A DNA stretch of 11,526 nt, taken from an uncultured Chloroflexota bacterium. Lineage in GTDB: Bacteria > Chloroflexota > Dehalococcoidia > CAUJGQ01. The stretch spans positions 1-11,526 of the forward strand of contig CALFMN010000031.1 in the NCBI GenBank assembly GCA_937879875.1. Direction: 5' to 3'. A program made the translations under genes and the position numbers. Below are positions 1-6,303 of this stretch, piece after piece. The notes under the pieces were generated by a model. It saw only the letters and a program-made list of their open reading frames with translations. It was not told the origin of the DNA and did not search any database. Position 1 is the first letter of the stretch; each line of letters starts with the position of its first letter.

Positions 1-214
1 AGTCTACGGAGTCAGAGACATACAAGGGGCGATCCGGCGGTGCTGGTTCGGAGGGTGTTGGGTTACCCGAATGGATGGTAGAGGCGATTCGTGAACCGCC
101 CATCGCGGCCGCAGACGCGAGCAGCAGCGCCACGGTTAGCCGCACCGGCCACGGAACGCTCACAGCAGGATCGTCTCCTTCCCTCCAGGATTGGGGGCCA
201 GAGCGCAGCGCAAC

Positions 215-232
215 CGTTGGAGACTTCCAACG
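215..232 (+). other. Hairpin in the leader of the OsmC-like gene
   Basis: A perfect 7-bp inverted repeat, CGTTGGA and TCCAACG, surrounds a GACT loop. It ends 37 nt before the start codon at 270 and 24 nt before the AGGAGG ribosome binding site. There is no T-run, so an intrinsic terminator is unlikely. It could be an operator or a leader stem. I found no known riboswitch motif and no convincing promoter in 1-214. Confidence 0.3.
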
Positions 233-269
233 CAGAAGAGAGGATGAGGGCCGAAGAGGAGGCAATCCC

Positions 270-737
270 ATGGCCGAGCCGTTTCAGTACATCTCGCGCA
301 GCACGATCGAGTATCACGGCGGTCTGCGCCATGCCTATCTGGGCGACGTGCCCACGCCGGTGGTCTACGGCGTGCAGGGCGGCCTGCGGGAATACTACAA
401 GGCGCCGGAGAGCGCGCCGGTTCTGGCCTCGACGCTGGACCAGATCGTCGCCGCGGTCGCCGGTTGAATGTACGGCACACTTGCCGGCGCGCTGTCAGCG
501 CGTAACGTTCGTTTCGACCGCTCCCGCTACACGGCCGACGTTGAAGGCACGATCGAGGGCGCAGGCCAGACGATCCGCATCACCGCCATCGCCGTGCGCT
601 ACAAGCTCGCCATTCCGGCGGGCACGCGCGCCGAGACCGACCGGGCGTTGGAGTTCCACCCGCGCGGCTGCCCGGCGCACGAAAGCGTGAAGGACGCGAT
701 CCGCATTAGCTGGGACGCCGAGATCAGCGAATTCTGA
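270..737 (+). CDS. OsmC/Ohr-family peroxide-resistance protein, candidate selenoprotein with in-frame TGA at 465-467
   Basis: Read through the TGA, this is one 155-residue protein of normal OsmC length (about 140-150 aa). OsmC and Ohr proteins are cytoplasmic thiol peroxidases that reduce organic hydroperoxides with two cysteines. The first family cysteine lies in a helix of the form aa-x-aG-C; here LDQIVAAVAG is followed by TGA and then MYGTLAGAL, so residue 66 would be selenocysteine. The second cysteine is kept, in GCPAHESV (Cys134). The 68-residue spacing is close to that of E. coli OsmC (66). The start at 270 has AGGAGG 7 nt upstream. The two halves are in the same frame with no gap, and both halves show family motifs. 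A SECIS-like hairpin follows the TGA. Alternatives are a point nonsense mutation (TGC to TGA), a sequencing error, or stop-and-restart at the ATG at 468, which would give 65-aa and 89-aa pieces. Family assignment is firm; recoding is inferred. Confidence 0.8.
465..467 (+). other. Candidate UGA selenocysteine codon (position 66 of the OsmC-like protein)
   Basis: The codon reads TGA and is followed at once by ATG TAC. It sits at the position of the peroxidatic cysteine of OsmC/Ohr proteins, and the frame stays open for 89 more codons with clear family features, including the resolving cysteine. From memory, OsmC-like selenoproteins with Sec replacing this cysteine were reported in marine metagenome selenoproteome surveys. 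Recoding would need SelB, tRNA-Sec and SelD, none of which is in this window. Confidence 0.7.
487..503 (+). promoter_or_regulatory. Putative bacterial SECIS hairpin
   Basis: A stem of six Watson-Crick pairs (488-493 with 497-502) plus a G487-U503 wobble closes a GUC loop at 494-496. If the top U-A pair opens, the loop is UGUCA. The loop begins 27 nt after the last base of the TGA, inside the 16-37 nt range generally used for bacterial SECIS elements, and it has a G in the first two loop positions followed by U. Short GC stems occur often by chance in GC-rich coding DNA, so the hairpin supports recoding but does not prove it. Confidence 0.5.
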
Positions 738-856
738 GACGGCGTGCGGCTGGTCGATCGGCCGCGATACCGGGGGATGCCGTTCGCGTACGAATACTGT
801 GTCCCGCGGCGCCGCCAGCCCGTAGCATGGTCGCAGCATGCACGGGGCGGTGAGCG

Positions 857-1687
857 ATGCGCGTCGATCTGGTGCTGGTGCCGTTCGGTACGGCGTATCC
901 CGAGTTGCGCGCCGCGGCCGTGGCGGCTGAGGCCGCGGGTTTCGGCGGCATCTGGACCTGGGACCACCTGCGCGTGGCGGACGGCGGGGCGGGCACGGCG
1001 CTGGAGGCGCTGACCACGCTGGCCGGGCTGGCGGAGGCGACCTCGCGCGTGCAGCTCGGGCCGCTGGTGCTGAACGTGGCCACGCGGCATCCCGGCCTGC
1101 TGGCGAACATGGCGGCCACGCTGCAGCAGATCAGCGGCGGGCGCTTCGTGCTCGGCCTGGGCGCGGGCGGCAGCCGCGAGACGCCCTACGCCCGCGAGTA
1201 CGAGCAGCTTGGCCTGCCGATCGAGGAGAATCCGGTGCGCGCGGAGCGCGTGGCCGAGGCGGCGCAGATCCTGCGGCTGCTGTGGAGCGGCGGCACGCAC
1301 TCGTTCGCGGGCAGGCACTACCAGTTGCAGAGCGCACACGGCTTCATGCAGCCGCAACCGCCGCCGCCGATCGTGATCGCCGGCTTCGGGCCGCGCATGG
1401 CACGCCTCGCCGGGCGCCACGGCGACGGCTTCAACACGCAGGCCGGCAACCCGGACCTTGAGCGGCTGATCGGCATCGCCCGCGCGGCGCACGCGGCAAG
1501 CGAACGCGCCGGGGCGCCGTTCGAGATCTCCGTCTTCGCCGGACTGAACGAGCGCTGGTTGAAAGCCGGCAGTGGCGAGCGGGCGCGACTGGAGGCGCTG
1601 GGCGTCGAGCGGATCATTCTGCTGACGCAGCCGCCCTACCCACTGGCGCAGATCGCGGAGGCGGGCCGGCTGCTGGCCGGCGGGTAG
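857..1687 (+). CDS. LLM class (luciferase-like) flavin/F420-dependent oxidoreductase
   Basis: The protein is 276 aa with the TIM-barrel pattern of the bacterial luciferase-like (LLM) superfamily. These cytoplasmic enzymes use reduced FMN or coenzyme F420. Visible family marks are IWTWDH at 32-37, the strand and turn VQLGPLVLNV at 65-74, the cofactor-binding GRFVLGLGAG at 95-104, an RAERV helix near 128-132, and PIVIAGFG at 171-178. The short length and GLGAG turn fit F420-type members better than the two-component FMN monooxygenases, but the cofactor cannot be settled from sequence alone. The substrate is unknown. The start at 857 has only a weak purine-rich stretch (GGGGCGGTGAG) upstream. 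The gene ends 12 nt from the convergent end of the 124-aa gene. It is 119 nt downstream of the OsmC-like gene on the same strand, so co-transcription is possible. Confidence 0.88.
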   Translation: MRVDLVLVPFGTAYPELRAAAVAAEAAGFGGIWTWDHLRVADGGAGTALEALTTLAGLAEATSRVQLGPLVLNVATRHPGLLANMAATLQQISGGRFVLGLGAGGSRETPYAREYEQLGLPIEENPVRAERVAEAAQILRLLWSGGTHSFAGRHYQLQSAHGFMQPQPPPPIVIAGFGPRMARLAGRHGDGFNTQAGNPDLERLIGIARAAHAASERAGAPFEISVFAGLNERWLKAGSGERARLEALGVERIILLTQPPYPLAQIAEAGRLLAGG

Positions 1688-1699
1688 GTGCATTCGCTG

Positions 1700-2074
1700 C
1701 TATTGGGAAAAGCGATCGCCAGAGGCCGCCTCTCGGAACGCGCGATAGTCTGAAGGCACCCACCTCCCCAGTGCGTAGTTGTTCGCAAGGTCGCGTTGGC
1801 GAACGATCGCTTCGGCGCGATCGGAGCGTAGCGGCAGGACATAGACTGGCAGACGCTGCTCGACCTCATAGGTAAACAGACGGTCGATCACCAGATCGGT
1901 GACCTCCTTGGTGTCTTCCAGGTCGACCGTGACATCGAGCCACCATTCGCGCGGATCATCGATGCCGCGACGCACACGGAACTCTGCCTCCGGGTAATGT
2001 TCCGAGATGAGGTGCTCGAGTTCGGCCAGCGCCTCCTGGATTCGCGCGCGGCGTGAGCGCTTCACCGTCGTCAT
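1700..2074 (-). CDS. Conserved-looking 124-aa partner of the HEPN protein, function unknown
   Basis: I do not recognise a named family. The N-terminus is basic (KRSRRARIQEAL) and is followed by an amphipathic helix, two strands around residues 31-52 (AEFRVRR, WWLDVTVDLED), a helix (EVTDLVIDRLFTYEVEQ) and a strand, LPVYVLPL. This alpha/beta order recalls a small nucleotidyltransferase-like fold, but the catalytic GS...DxD motif of MNT antitoxins is absent, and that resemblance is only inference. The start codon overlaps the stop of the HEPN gene as ATGA (2071-2074), a strong sign of translational coupling and joint function. A plausible role is antitoxin or regulator of the HEPN protein. The gene ends convergently, 12 nt from the first LLM gene. 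Confidence 0.75.
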   Translation of the reverse strand: MTTVKRSRRARIQEALAELEHLISEHYPEAEFRVRRGIDDPREWWLDVTVDLEDTKEVTDLVIDRLFTYEVEQRLPVYVLPLRSDRAEAIVRQRDLANNYALGRWVPSDYRAFREAASGDRFSQ

Positions 2075-2460
2075 GGCTGGTCCTCCGTGCGCTGCCGAAC
2101 CGCCGCGAGAAGTTCCTGTGCTCGCCGCACCACGCGGCTGGCCTCCGTCTCGGTAACCAGTCGAGGCCGATAGTCTGCCCGCTCGCGCAGCTCGTACACA
2201 CGGCTGATCGTGTCACGCAGCTCCGGCGGATAGAGTTTGCGCCGATTCACGAGCCGGCCGGCGAACTCGGCCTGCACGAATCTGTGGTCCCAGCGATCGC
2301 CGCCTCCCGGTGGCCGTATTCCCGCATGCCACAGCGCATACACGGCCGCCTGAAAGCAGGCGTAGTACGCCCGGTTCGCACAGTTATTGTACCGTCCGGC
2401 GCTGAGTTCGGCCTCGGCGCCGGCCAGGCTCTCCTCGGCCTTTCTGAGAAATTCCTCCAT
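2071..2460 (-). CDS. HEPN-domain protein
   Basis: The protein is 129 aa and mostly alpha-helical. It carries the HEPN (PF05168-like) signature ANRAYYACFQAAVYAL at 28-43 near the end of the first long helices, and the late RERADY at 92-97. The latter aligns with the R-x4-6-H/Y element that forms the RNase or AMPylation-target site in HEPN proteins such as HepT. HEPN proteins are often toxins encoded next to a nucleotidyltransferase-type antitoxin; here the neighbour is the 124-aa gene overlapping by 4 nt. The start at 2460 was chosen because MEEFLRKAEESL is a typical HEPN N-terminus. A GAGAGGA stretch lies upstream but is rather far from the ATG, so initiation may be weak. The gene lies 77 nt downstream of an LLM oxidoreductase on the same strand and may be read from the same transcript. 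Confidence 0.85.
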   Translation of the reverse strand: MEEFLRKAEESLAGAEAELSAGRYNNCANRAYYACFQAAVYALWHAGIRPPGGGDRWDHRFVQAEFAGRLVNRRKLYPPELRDTISRVYELRERADYRPRLVTETEASRVVRRAQELLAAVRQRTEDQP

Positions 2461-2537
2461 GCAGATGGGGCCGTCCTCTCAGCGCCGGGCAACTGAAGAC
2501 GCACGTCTCACGATCGAGGCCAACGCAACGCACAACC

Positions 2538-3596
2538 TCAGGCCGGGGCGCCGGCTGGTGTGGCGAAGGCAGGCATGACCTCTTCGACAAACAGCTTCAT
2601 CGAACGCAGCGCCTGTTCGTGCGTGATGCTGCCCCAGGTGAAGCAGAGTGTGATGTAGGTGCAGCCGCTCTGCGCGAAGGCGCGGGCGATGATCTCGCGC
2701 ACCGTGGCCGGCGAACCGGCGATGATCGTCTCCTGCTCGCGCTGCGTCGCAAAGCCGCCGCGCCGCGCGTACGTAGAGTCGCCGTGCAGTTGCCAGAGGT
2801 AATCGAAGCTCTGCCACCAACTCTCGAAGGCCGACGCCGCCTCGGCCAGCGCCTGCTCGTCGCTCGGCGCGATCAGAATCTGGCGATTCATGCCCAGCCG
2901 CGGCCGCGCGATGTTGGCGCCGAGCCGGCCCGCGTCGTGGCGATGCTCCTCCCACACCTGCCAGTAGCGCCGCGAGCCCTCGGCCATCGCGCTCGCCGGA
3001 CCGAGCCGCATCAGGTTCATGCCCTGCTCGGCGGCAAATGGAATGCTCTCGATCGTGCTGGTGGCGTACCAGAGCGGCGGGTAGGGCTGCTGCTGGGTAT
3101 GCAGCACCATCGGCACGTCGTCGTAGTTCAGGTACGTGCCGTGGTAGGTCAGACGCTCATGCGTGAGGCCGCGCGTAAGCACGTCCAGCGACTCGCGGAA
3201 GATGGCGCGCGACTCCGCCGGGTCGACGTGGTGATAGCCCAGCTCGTAGGGCGAGACGCCGCGGCCCACGCCCAGCTCCAACCGCCCGCCCGCGAGCTGG
3301 TCGAGCATCGCCACCTCTTCGATCAGGCGCAGCGGCTCGTAGAGCGGCAGCAGATAGACGAGCGGGCCGAGGCGGATGCGCCGCGTGCGCTGTGCGGCGC
3401 TGCTGAGAAAGAGCGCGGGCGAGGGCGCGAGGCCGAGCGGCGTGGCGTGGTGCTCGGCCAGGTGGTAGCAGACGAACGGCGCCGTATCGGCGTATTCGAG
3501 CAGTTGCAGCCGCTCTTCGTAGATGCGGCCGATCGGCGCATCGCGCCGGTCGATCCAGTCGAATAGCCCAAACTCGTAGCGCCCGTGGTCGTTCAT
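2538..3596 (-). CDS. LLM class (bacterial luciferase-like) flavin-dependent monooxygenase
   Basis: The protein is 352 aa, full length for the luciferase alpha-subunit-like branch of the LLM superfamily. Marks include YEFGLFDW near the N-terminus, YHLAEHHATP at 44-53 (the W/YxxEHH motif typical of this branch), IRLGPLVYLLPLYEPLRLIEE at about 74-94, GGRLELGVGRGVSPYE at 103-118 for flavin binding, and YPPLWYATSTIES at 172-184. It probably oxidises an organic substrate with reduced flavin and oxygen; the substrate is not identifiable. I chose the second ATG (3596) because GGAGG lies 5 nt before it. The ATG at 3611 would add MTEAS and has no comparable site. It differs clearly from the first LLM gene (857-1687), so the two are not a recent duplication. 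It is divergent from the methyltransferase gene and heads a leftward set that includes the HEPN pair. Confidence 0.9.
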   Translation of the reverse strand: MNDHGRYEFGLFDWIDRRDAPIGRIYEERLQLLEYADTAPFVCYHLAEHHATPLGLAPSPALFLSSAAQRTRRIRLGPLVYLLPLYEPLRLIEEVAMLDQLAGGRLELGVGRGVSPYELGYHHVDPAESRAIFRESLDVLTRGLTHERLTYHGTYLNYDDVPMVLHTQQQPYPPLWYATSTIESIPFAAEQGMNLMRLGPASAMAEGSRRYWQVWEEHRHDAGRLGANIARPRLGMNRQILIAPSDEQALAEAASAFESWWQSFDYLWQLHGDSTYARRGGFATQREQETIIAGSPATVREIIARAFAQSGCTYITLCFTWGSITHEQALRSMKLFVEEVMPAFATPAGAPA

Positions 3597-3601
3597 GCTC
3601 G

Positions 3602-3606
3602 CCTCC
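3602..3606 (-). promoter_or_regulatory. Ribosome binding site deciding the LLM start
   Basis: GGAGG on the minus strand lies 5 nt before the ATG at 3596 and inside the alternative longer reading frame that begins at 3611. This favours the shorter protein. Confidence 0.65.
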
Positions 3607-3696
3607 GTCATCGAACTCGACTCGTTTCCGCACGCTACCCGCGGGCCGATCGCCTGTCAACGGCGGCAAGCGCCCGTCTCCGCGGCATCGCCGAGC

Positions 3697-3795
3697 GCGG
3701 GGCATCTAACCCCGCTTTGGCTGAAGCCAAATCTCCCTTCCCGATACAGGAAAGGTTTGGTCTGGGGCATCCGATCGGGCGGGAGACGGTCCCGC
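3697..3795. other. Cluster of consecutive small hairpins in the divergent intergenic region
   Basis: The gene-free stretch 3612-3938 holds a run of inverted repeats. They are GCGGGG/CCCCGC with a 7-nt loop (3697-3715), directly joined to TTTGGC-TGAA-GCCAAA (3716-3731), then CCTTCCC/GGAAAGG with a 6-nt loop and one C-A mismatch (3736-3755), and GCGGGA/TCCCGC with a 5-nt loop (3779-3795). A further CCCGC/GCGGG pair lies at 3849-3865. The cluster sits between divergent genes, so it could be a leader of either, a dispersed intergenic repeat, or a small structured RNA. No terminator T-run and no known riboswitch core is seen. A possible -10-like TATACC near 3869 lacks a convincing -35. Confidence 0.4.
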
Positions 3796-3938
3796 TGTGA
3801 TTCTCGTGACGATGCTGCAGCCGCGCGATGGTTGAGGCACTTCTCAAGCCCGCCTTCGCTGCGGGAGGTATACCCACAGCGTGGAACAGGGCACGATCGA
3901 GGGTACAAATCTACGCACCGATGCGACGAGAGGACATG

Positions 3939-4949
3939 ATGGCAGATGACGCGGAGGGGAGCGACCGGCTGCAGGCGATGGCGGATCTGGTGACGCCGAT
4001 GGCGGTGCGCGTGGCGGCGACACTGCGCATCGCCGACCACATCGCGCAGGGGCTCCGCACCGCGCCGGATCTGGCCGAGGCGGTGCACGCCGATGCTGAT
4101 GCGCTCGATCGCGTGCTGCGGCATCTCGTGACGGTGGGGGTGCTGACTCGTGACGGGTCGGGACGGCACACGCTGACCGCGCGAGGCGAGGCGTTGCGTG
4201 ACGATCACCCCGCCGGCCTGCGCGCCATGCTGGACATCGAAAGTGCGATCGGCCGCGCCGACCTGTCGTTCGTGCACCTGCTGCACAGCGTGCGCACCGG
4301 TGAGCCCGCATTCCCGCTGCAGTTCGGCCGCCCCTTCTGGGACGATCTGGCAGCGGACCCCGCGCGCTCTGCATCCTTCGACGCCCGGATGGGCGTCGAT
4401 GCCGCGGCGTGGGCGCGCGACCTCGTTTCGGCCTACAACTGGGGCTCGCTGGGCCATGTGGTCGATGTCGGCGGCGGCAACGGGGCGCTGCTGATCGCGT
4501 TGCTGAGTGCGTATCCGGCTCTGCGAGGCACCGTGCTCGATCTGCCGGATACCGCCGAGGCCGCGCACAGGGCACTGGCGGCGGCGGGTCTGGCGAACCG
4601 GAGCGAAGTTGTGGCCGGCAGCTTCTTCGATCCGCTGCCGCCGGGCGCCGGAGGCTACCTGCTCTGCGCGATCCTGCACGACTGGGACGACGCCGCGGCA
4701 CGCGCGATCCTGCGGCGCTGCGCGGAAGCGGCAGGGACGGACGGCGCCGTCTTCGTCGTAGAGAAGATCGGCGCAGATGGTGAGTCACTGCGCACTGGCA
4801 TGGACCTGCGCGTGCTCGCCTACTTCGGCGGCCGGGAACGCGGTGTTGCCGCGCTCACCGCGCTTGCCGCGGATGCCGGGCTCCGCGTGGCGGCAGTGCA
4901 TCCCGCCGGCGCCCTGGCGATCGTTCAGCTCGCCGCTGCTGTCCCCTGA
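3939..4949 (+). CDS. SAM-dependent O-methyltransferase, COMT / hydroxyneurosporene-type
   Basis: The protein is 336 aa and has the two-part build of plant COMT-like small-molecule methyltransferases. An N-terminal winged-helix dimerisation domain (about 1-90; LRIADHIAQGLRTAPDLAEA, then VLRHLVTVGVL) is followed by a Rossmann SAM-binding domain. SAM motif I is VVDVGGGNG at 174-182, the LDLP acidic strand end is at 200-203, GSFFDPLP is at 227-234, and ILHDWDD at 245-251 carries the usual catalytic-base histidine (His247). It would methylate a hydroxyl on an aromatic or polyketide-like compound; the acceptor is not predictable. AGAGGA just upstream suits the ATG at 3939, with 3936 and 3921 as in-frame alternatives. 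Its end converges on the membrane protein gene, 14 nt away. No biosynthetic cluster is visible around it. Confidence 0.88.
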   Translation: MADDAEGSDRLQAMADLVTPMAVRVAATLRIADHIAQGLRTAPDLAEAVHADADALDRVLRHLVTVGVLTRDGSGRHTLTARGEALRDDHPAGLRAMLDIESAIGRADLSFVHLLHSVRTGEPAFPLQFGRPFWDDLAADPARSASFDARMGVDAAAWARDLVSAYNWGSLGHVVDVGGGNGALLIALLSAYPALRGTVLDLPDTAEAAHRALAAAGLANRSEVVAGSFFDPLPPGAGGYLLCAILHDWDDAAARAILRRCAEAAGTDGAVFVVEKIGADGESLRTGMDLRVLAYFGGRERGVAALTALAADAGLRVAAVHPAGALAIVQLAAAVP

Positions 4950-4963
4950 CCTTCTGCCCCGCC

Positions 4964-6169
4964 CTACGCCGTGTGCGTGCGCAGCCAGAGGTCGATGATG
5001 CCTGTTGTCACGGGCCAGGCAACGGCCAGCACGGCGAACAGGCGGACGAGGCGTGGGCCGTCCGGCCGCTGTACGGTTTCAGCGAGCCAGTCGCCCGCCA
5101 GCGCACCCGCCGCCAGCAGCGCGGCCGAGGCGAGTGCCACGGCGGGCCGGTGGGTCCAGACCGCCGCCTCGATCAGGCCGAAGCCGAGGCCGGCCGCCGC
5201 CCAACTCCAGCCGTCGGCTGCACGCAGGGCGCGGCAGGCCAGGTAGATCAACAACGCGGCGAGGAAGGGCACGGGCAGCCACTCGGCGGTGCTGTGGGGC
5301 AGACCGAAGAAGCGTGCGGCCCGCATGCCGCTCGACGCCACCAGCAGGAAGGCGATCGTGGCGGCCACGACCACCACCCGCCTCCGCTTGAACAGCGCCA
5401 GCGCCAGTGCCAACCCGGCGCCGCCGGCGAAGGCCGAAACCAGCATGAACAGCGGGTTGCTGCGCGTCAGGCCGTGCTCGCTGTAGATACGAAACGTATG
5501 CTGCGCCGCCTTGTCCGCCGCCAGCACCGGCAGGTGGTACACGGCGCGCAGACCTTCTGCGGTGTGGTTGCCGTTGAACGGGGCGATCGGGCCGTCGCCG
5601 AGCAGCATCAGCAACAGCGCGGCGAAGATGTAGGGCGTATGGGAGGCGAGCGGGCGATAGGCGGCCAGCCGCAGGCGGCAGGAGATCAGCCCGAGCAGCG
5701 AGAGCATGATGCCCCAGCCCAGCAGCGCGTGCGGCAGCGACCAGCCCGTCTCATCCAGCCCGAACAGCGAGTGCCAGGTGAGATCGAGCAGGCCGGCCAC
5801 GCCGACCACGGCCAGCCCGCCCGCGGCGAAGGCGAGCGGTCCCGGCAGCGCCACGCGCAGCCCCGGAAGGTGCACCGGCTCGCCGGCGAAGCAGGCCCGG
5901 AGATGCTCCGCGCCGCAGAGGCGCGCCATGCTCAGCATCGCCAGCGCAAACATGGAGTAGATGAAGAGGTGCGGCGGCGAGAAGAAGTCGCGGAAGGGAT
6001 GCGTGGCGTGCCAGGCACGGTCCCAACCGAGACCCAGCCCGGCCGCCGCGAGGTAGAAGCCGAGCGCCAGCATCGTCCAGCGGTAGGCCGCGCAGCGGCC
6101 AGCGAGTGTCAGCTCGTCCGCGCTGCCGCCGGATGCGATACTGCCCGTGCCCTGTGCCAACGTCGCCAT
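4964..6169 (-). CDS. Polytopic membrane protein, about 11 TM segments, duplicated histidine motif, function unknown
   Basis: The 401-aa product is hydrophobic nearly throughout, with about eleven likely membrane spans (roughly 31-48, 67-84, 108-128, 146-163, 178-191, 239-260, 265-280, 297-315, 322-338, 342-362, 375-396). I recognise no named family. Two segments share a pattern: D50-x2-W53-H54 followed by P66-H67, and D129-x2-W132-H133 followed by P146-H147, each at a membrane edge leading into a hydrophobic span. This suggests an internal duplication and possibly metal or heme ligation. A more polar loop with several His residues (YHLPVL, AAQHTF, YSEHG; about 211-233) lies mid-protein. The start at 6169 was chosen for AGGAGG 7 nt upstream. 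The same frame stays open upstream to 6574, but that part is Arg/Ala/Ser-rich and overlaps the divergent phosphotransferase gene. Confidence 0.8.
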   Translation of the reverse strand: MATLAQGTGSIASGGSADELTLAGRCAAYRWTMLALGFYLAAAGLGLGWDRAWHATHPFRDFFSPPHLFIYSMFALAMLSMARLCGAEHLRACFAGEPVHLPGLRVALPGPLAFAAGGLAVVGVAGLLDLTWHSLFGLDETGWSLPHALLGWGIMLSLLGLISCRLRLAAYRPLASHTPYIFAALLLMLLGDGPIAPFNGNHTAEGLRAVYHLPVLAADKAAQHTFRIYSEHGLTRSNPLFMLVSAFAGGAGLALALALFKRRRVVVVAATIAFLLVASSGMRAARFFGLPHSTAEWLPVPFLAALLIYLACRALRAADGWSWAAAGLGFGLIEAAVWTHRPAVALASAALLAAGALAGDWLAETVQRPDGPRLVRLFAVLAVAWPVTTGIIDLWLRTHTA

Positions 6170-6176
6170 GCCCCGG

Positions 6177-6182
6177 CCTCCT
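6177..6182 (-). promoter_or_regulatory. Ribosome binding site deciding the membrane protein start
   Basis: AGGAGG on the minus strand is spaced 7 nt from the ATG at 6169. It favours this start over in-frame upstream ATGs that would place coding sequence across the divergent gene. Confidence 0.65.
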
Positions 6183-6303
6183 GGCATCAAGCCTCGCGCC
6201 GTCATATGAGAGCGCGGTGAAGGAGCGGTGAATCCATGATGAGCATCGGGTTGGCGAGGGTGCGGCTTCAGACCTGCATCGCAGATCGACAGAGCGCGCG
6301 GGC

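Noticed and set aside
1..214. Possible tRNA-Sec, T-box or riboswitch upstream of the OsmC-like gene
   Set aside because: I searched by eye for a long acceptor stem with a TTCGA arm and for T-box and riboswitch core motifs and saw none.
75..269. In-frame extension of the OsmC-like gene upstream to 75
   Set aside because: The extra residues are low-complexity Ala/Ser/Arg/Gly with no OsmC similarity, while ATG 270 has an ideal AGGAGG site and the family N-terminus begins there.
91..690. 199-codon open frame on the + strand overlapping the OsmC-like gene
   Set aside because: Its translation is Arg/Ala/Pro-rich, as expected of an off-frame reading of GC-rich coding DNA, with no family resemblance.
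599..1693. 364-codon open frame antisense to the first LLM gene
   Set aside because: The LLM gene on the other strand has clear family motifs; the antisense product is compositionally biased with no recognisable domain.
4973..6220. 415-codon open frame antisense to the membrane protein
   Set aside because: It is rich in Gln, Arg, Gly and His, the usual mirror of a Leu/Ala-rich membrane gene, and lacks any motif.
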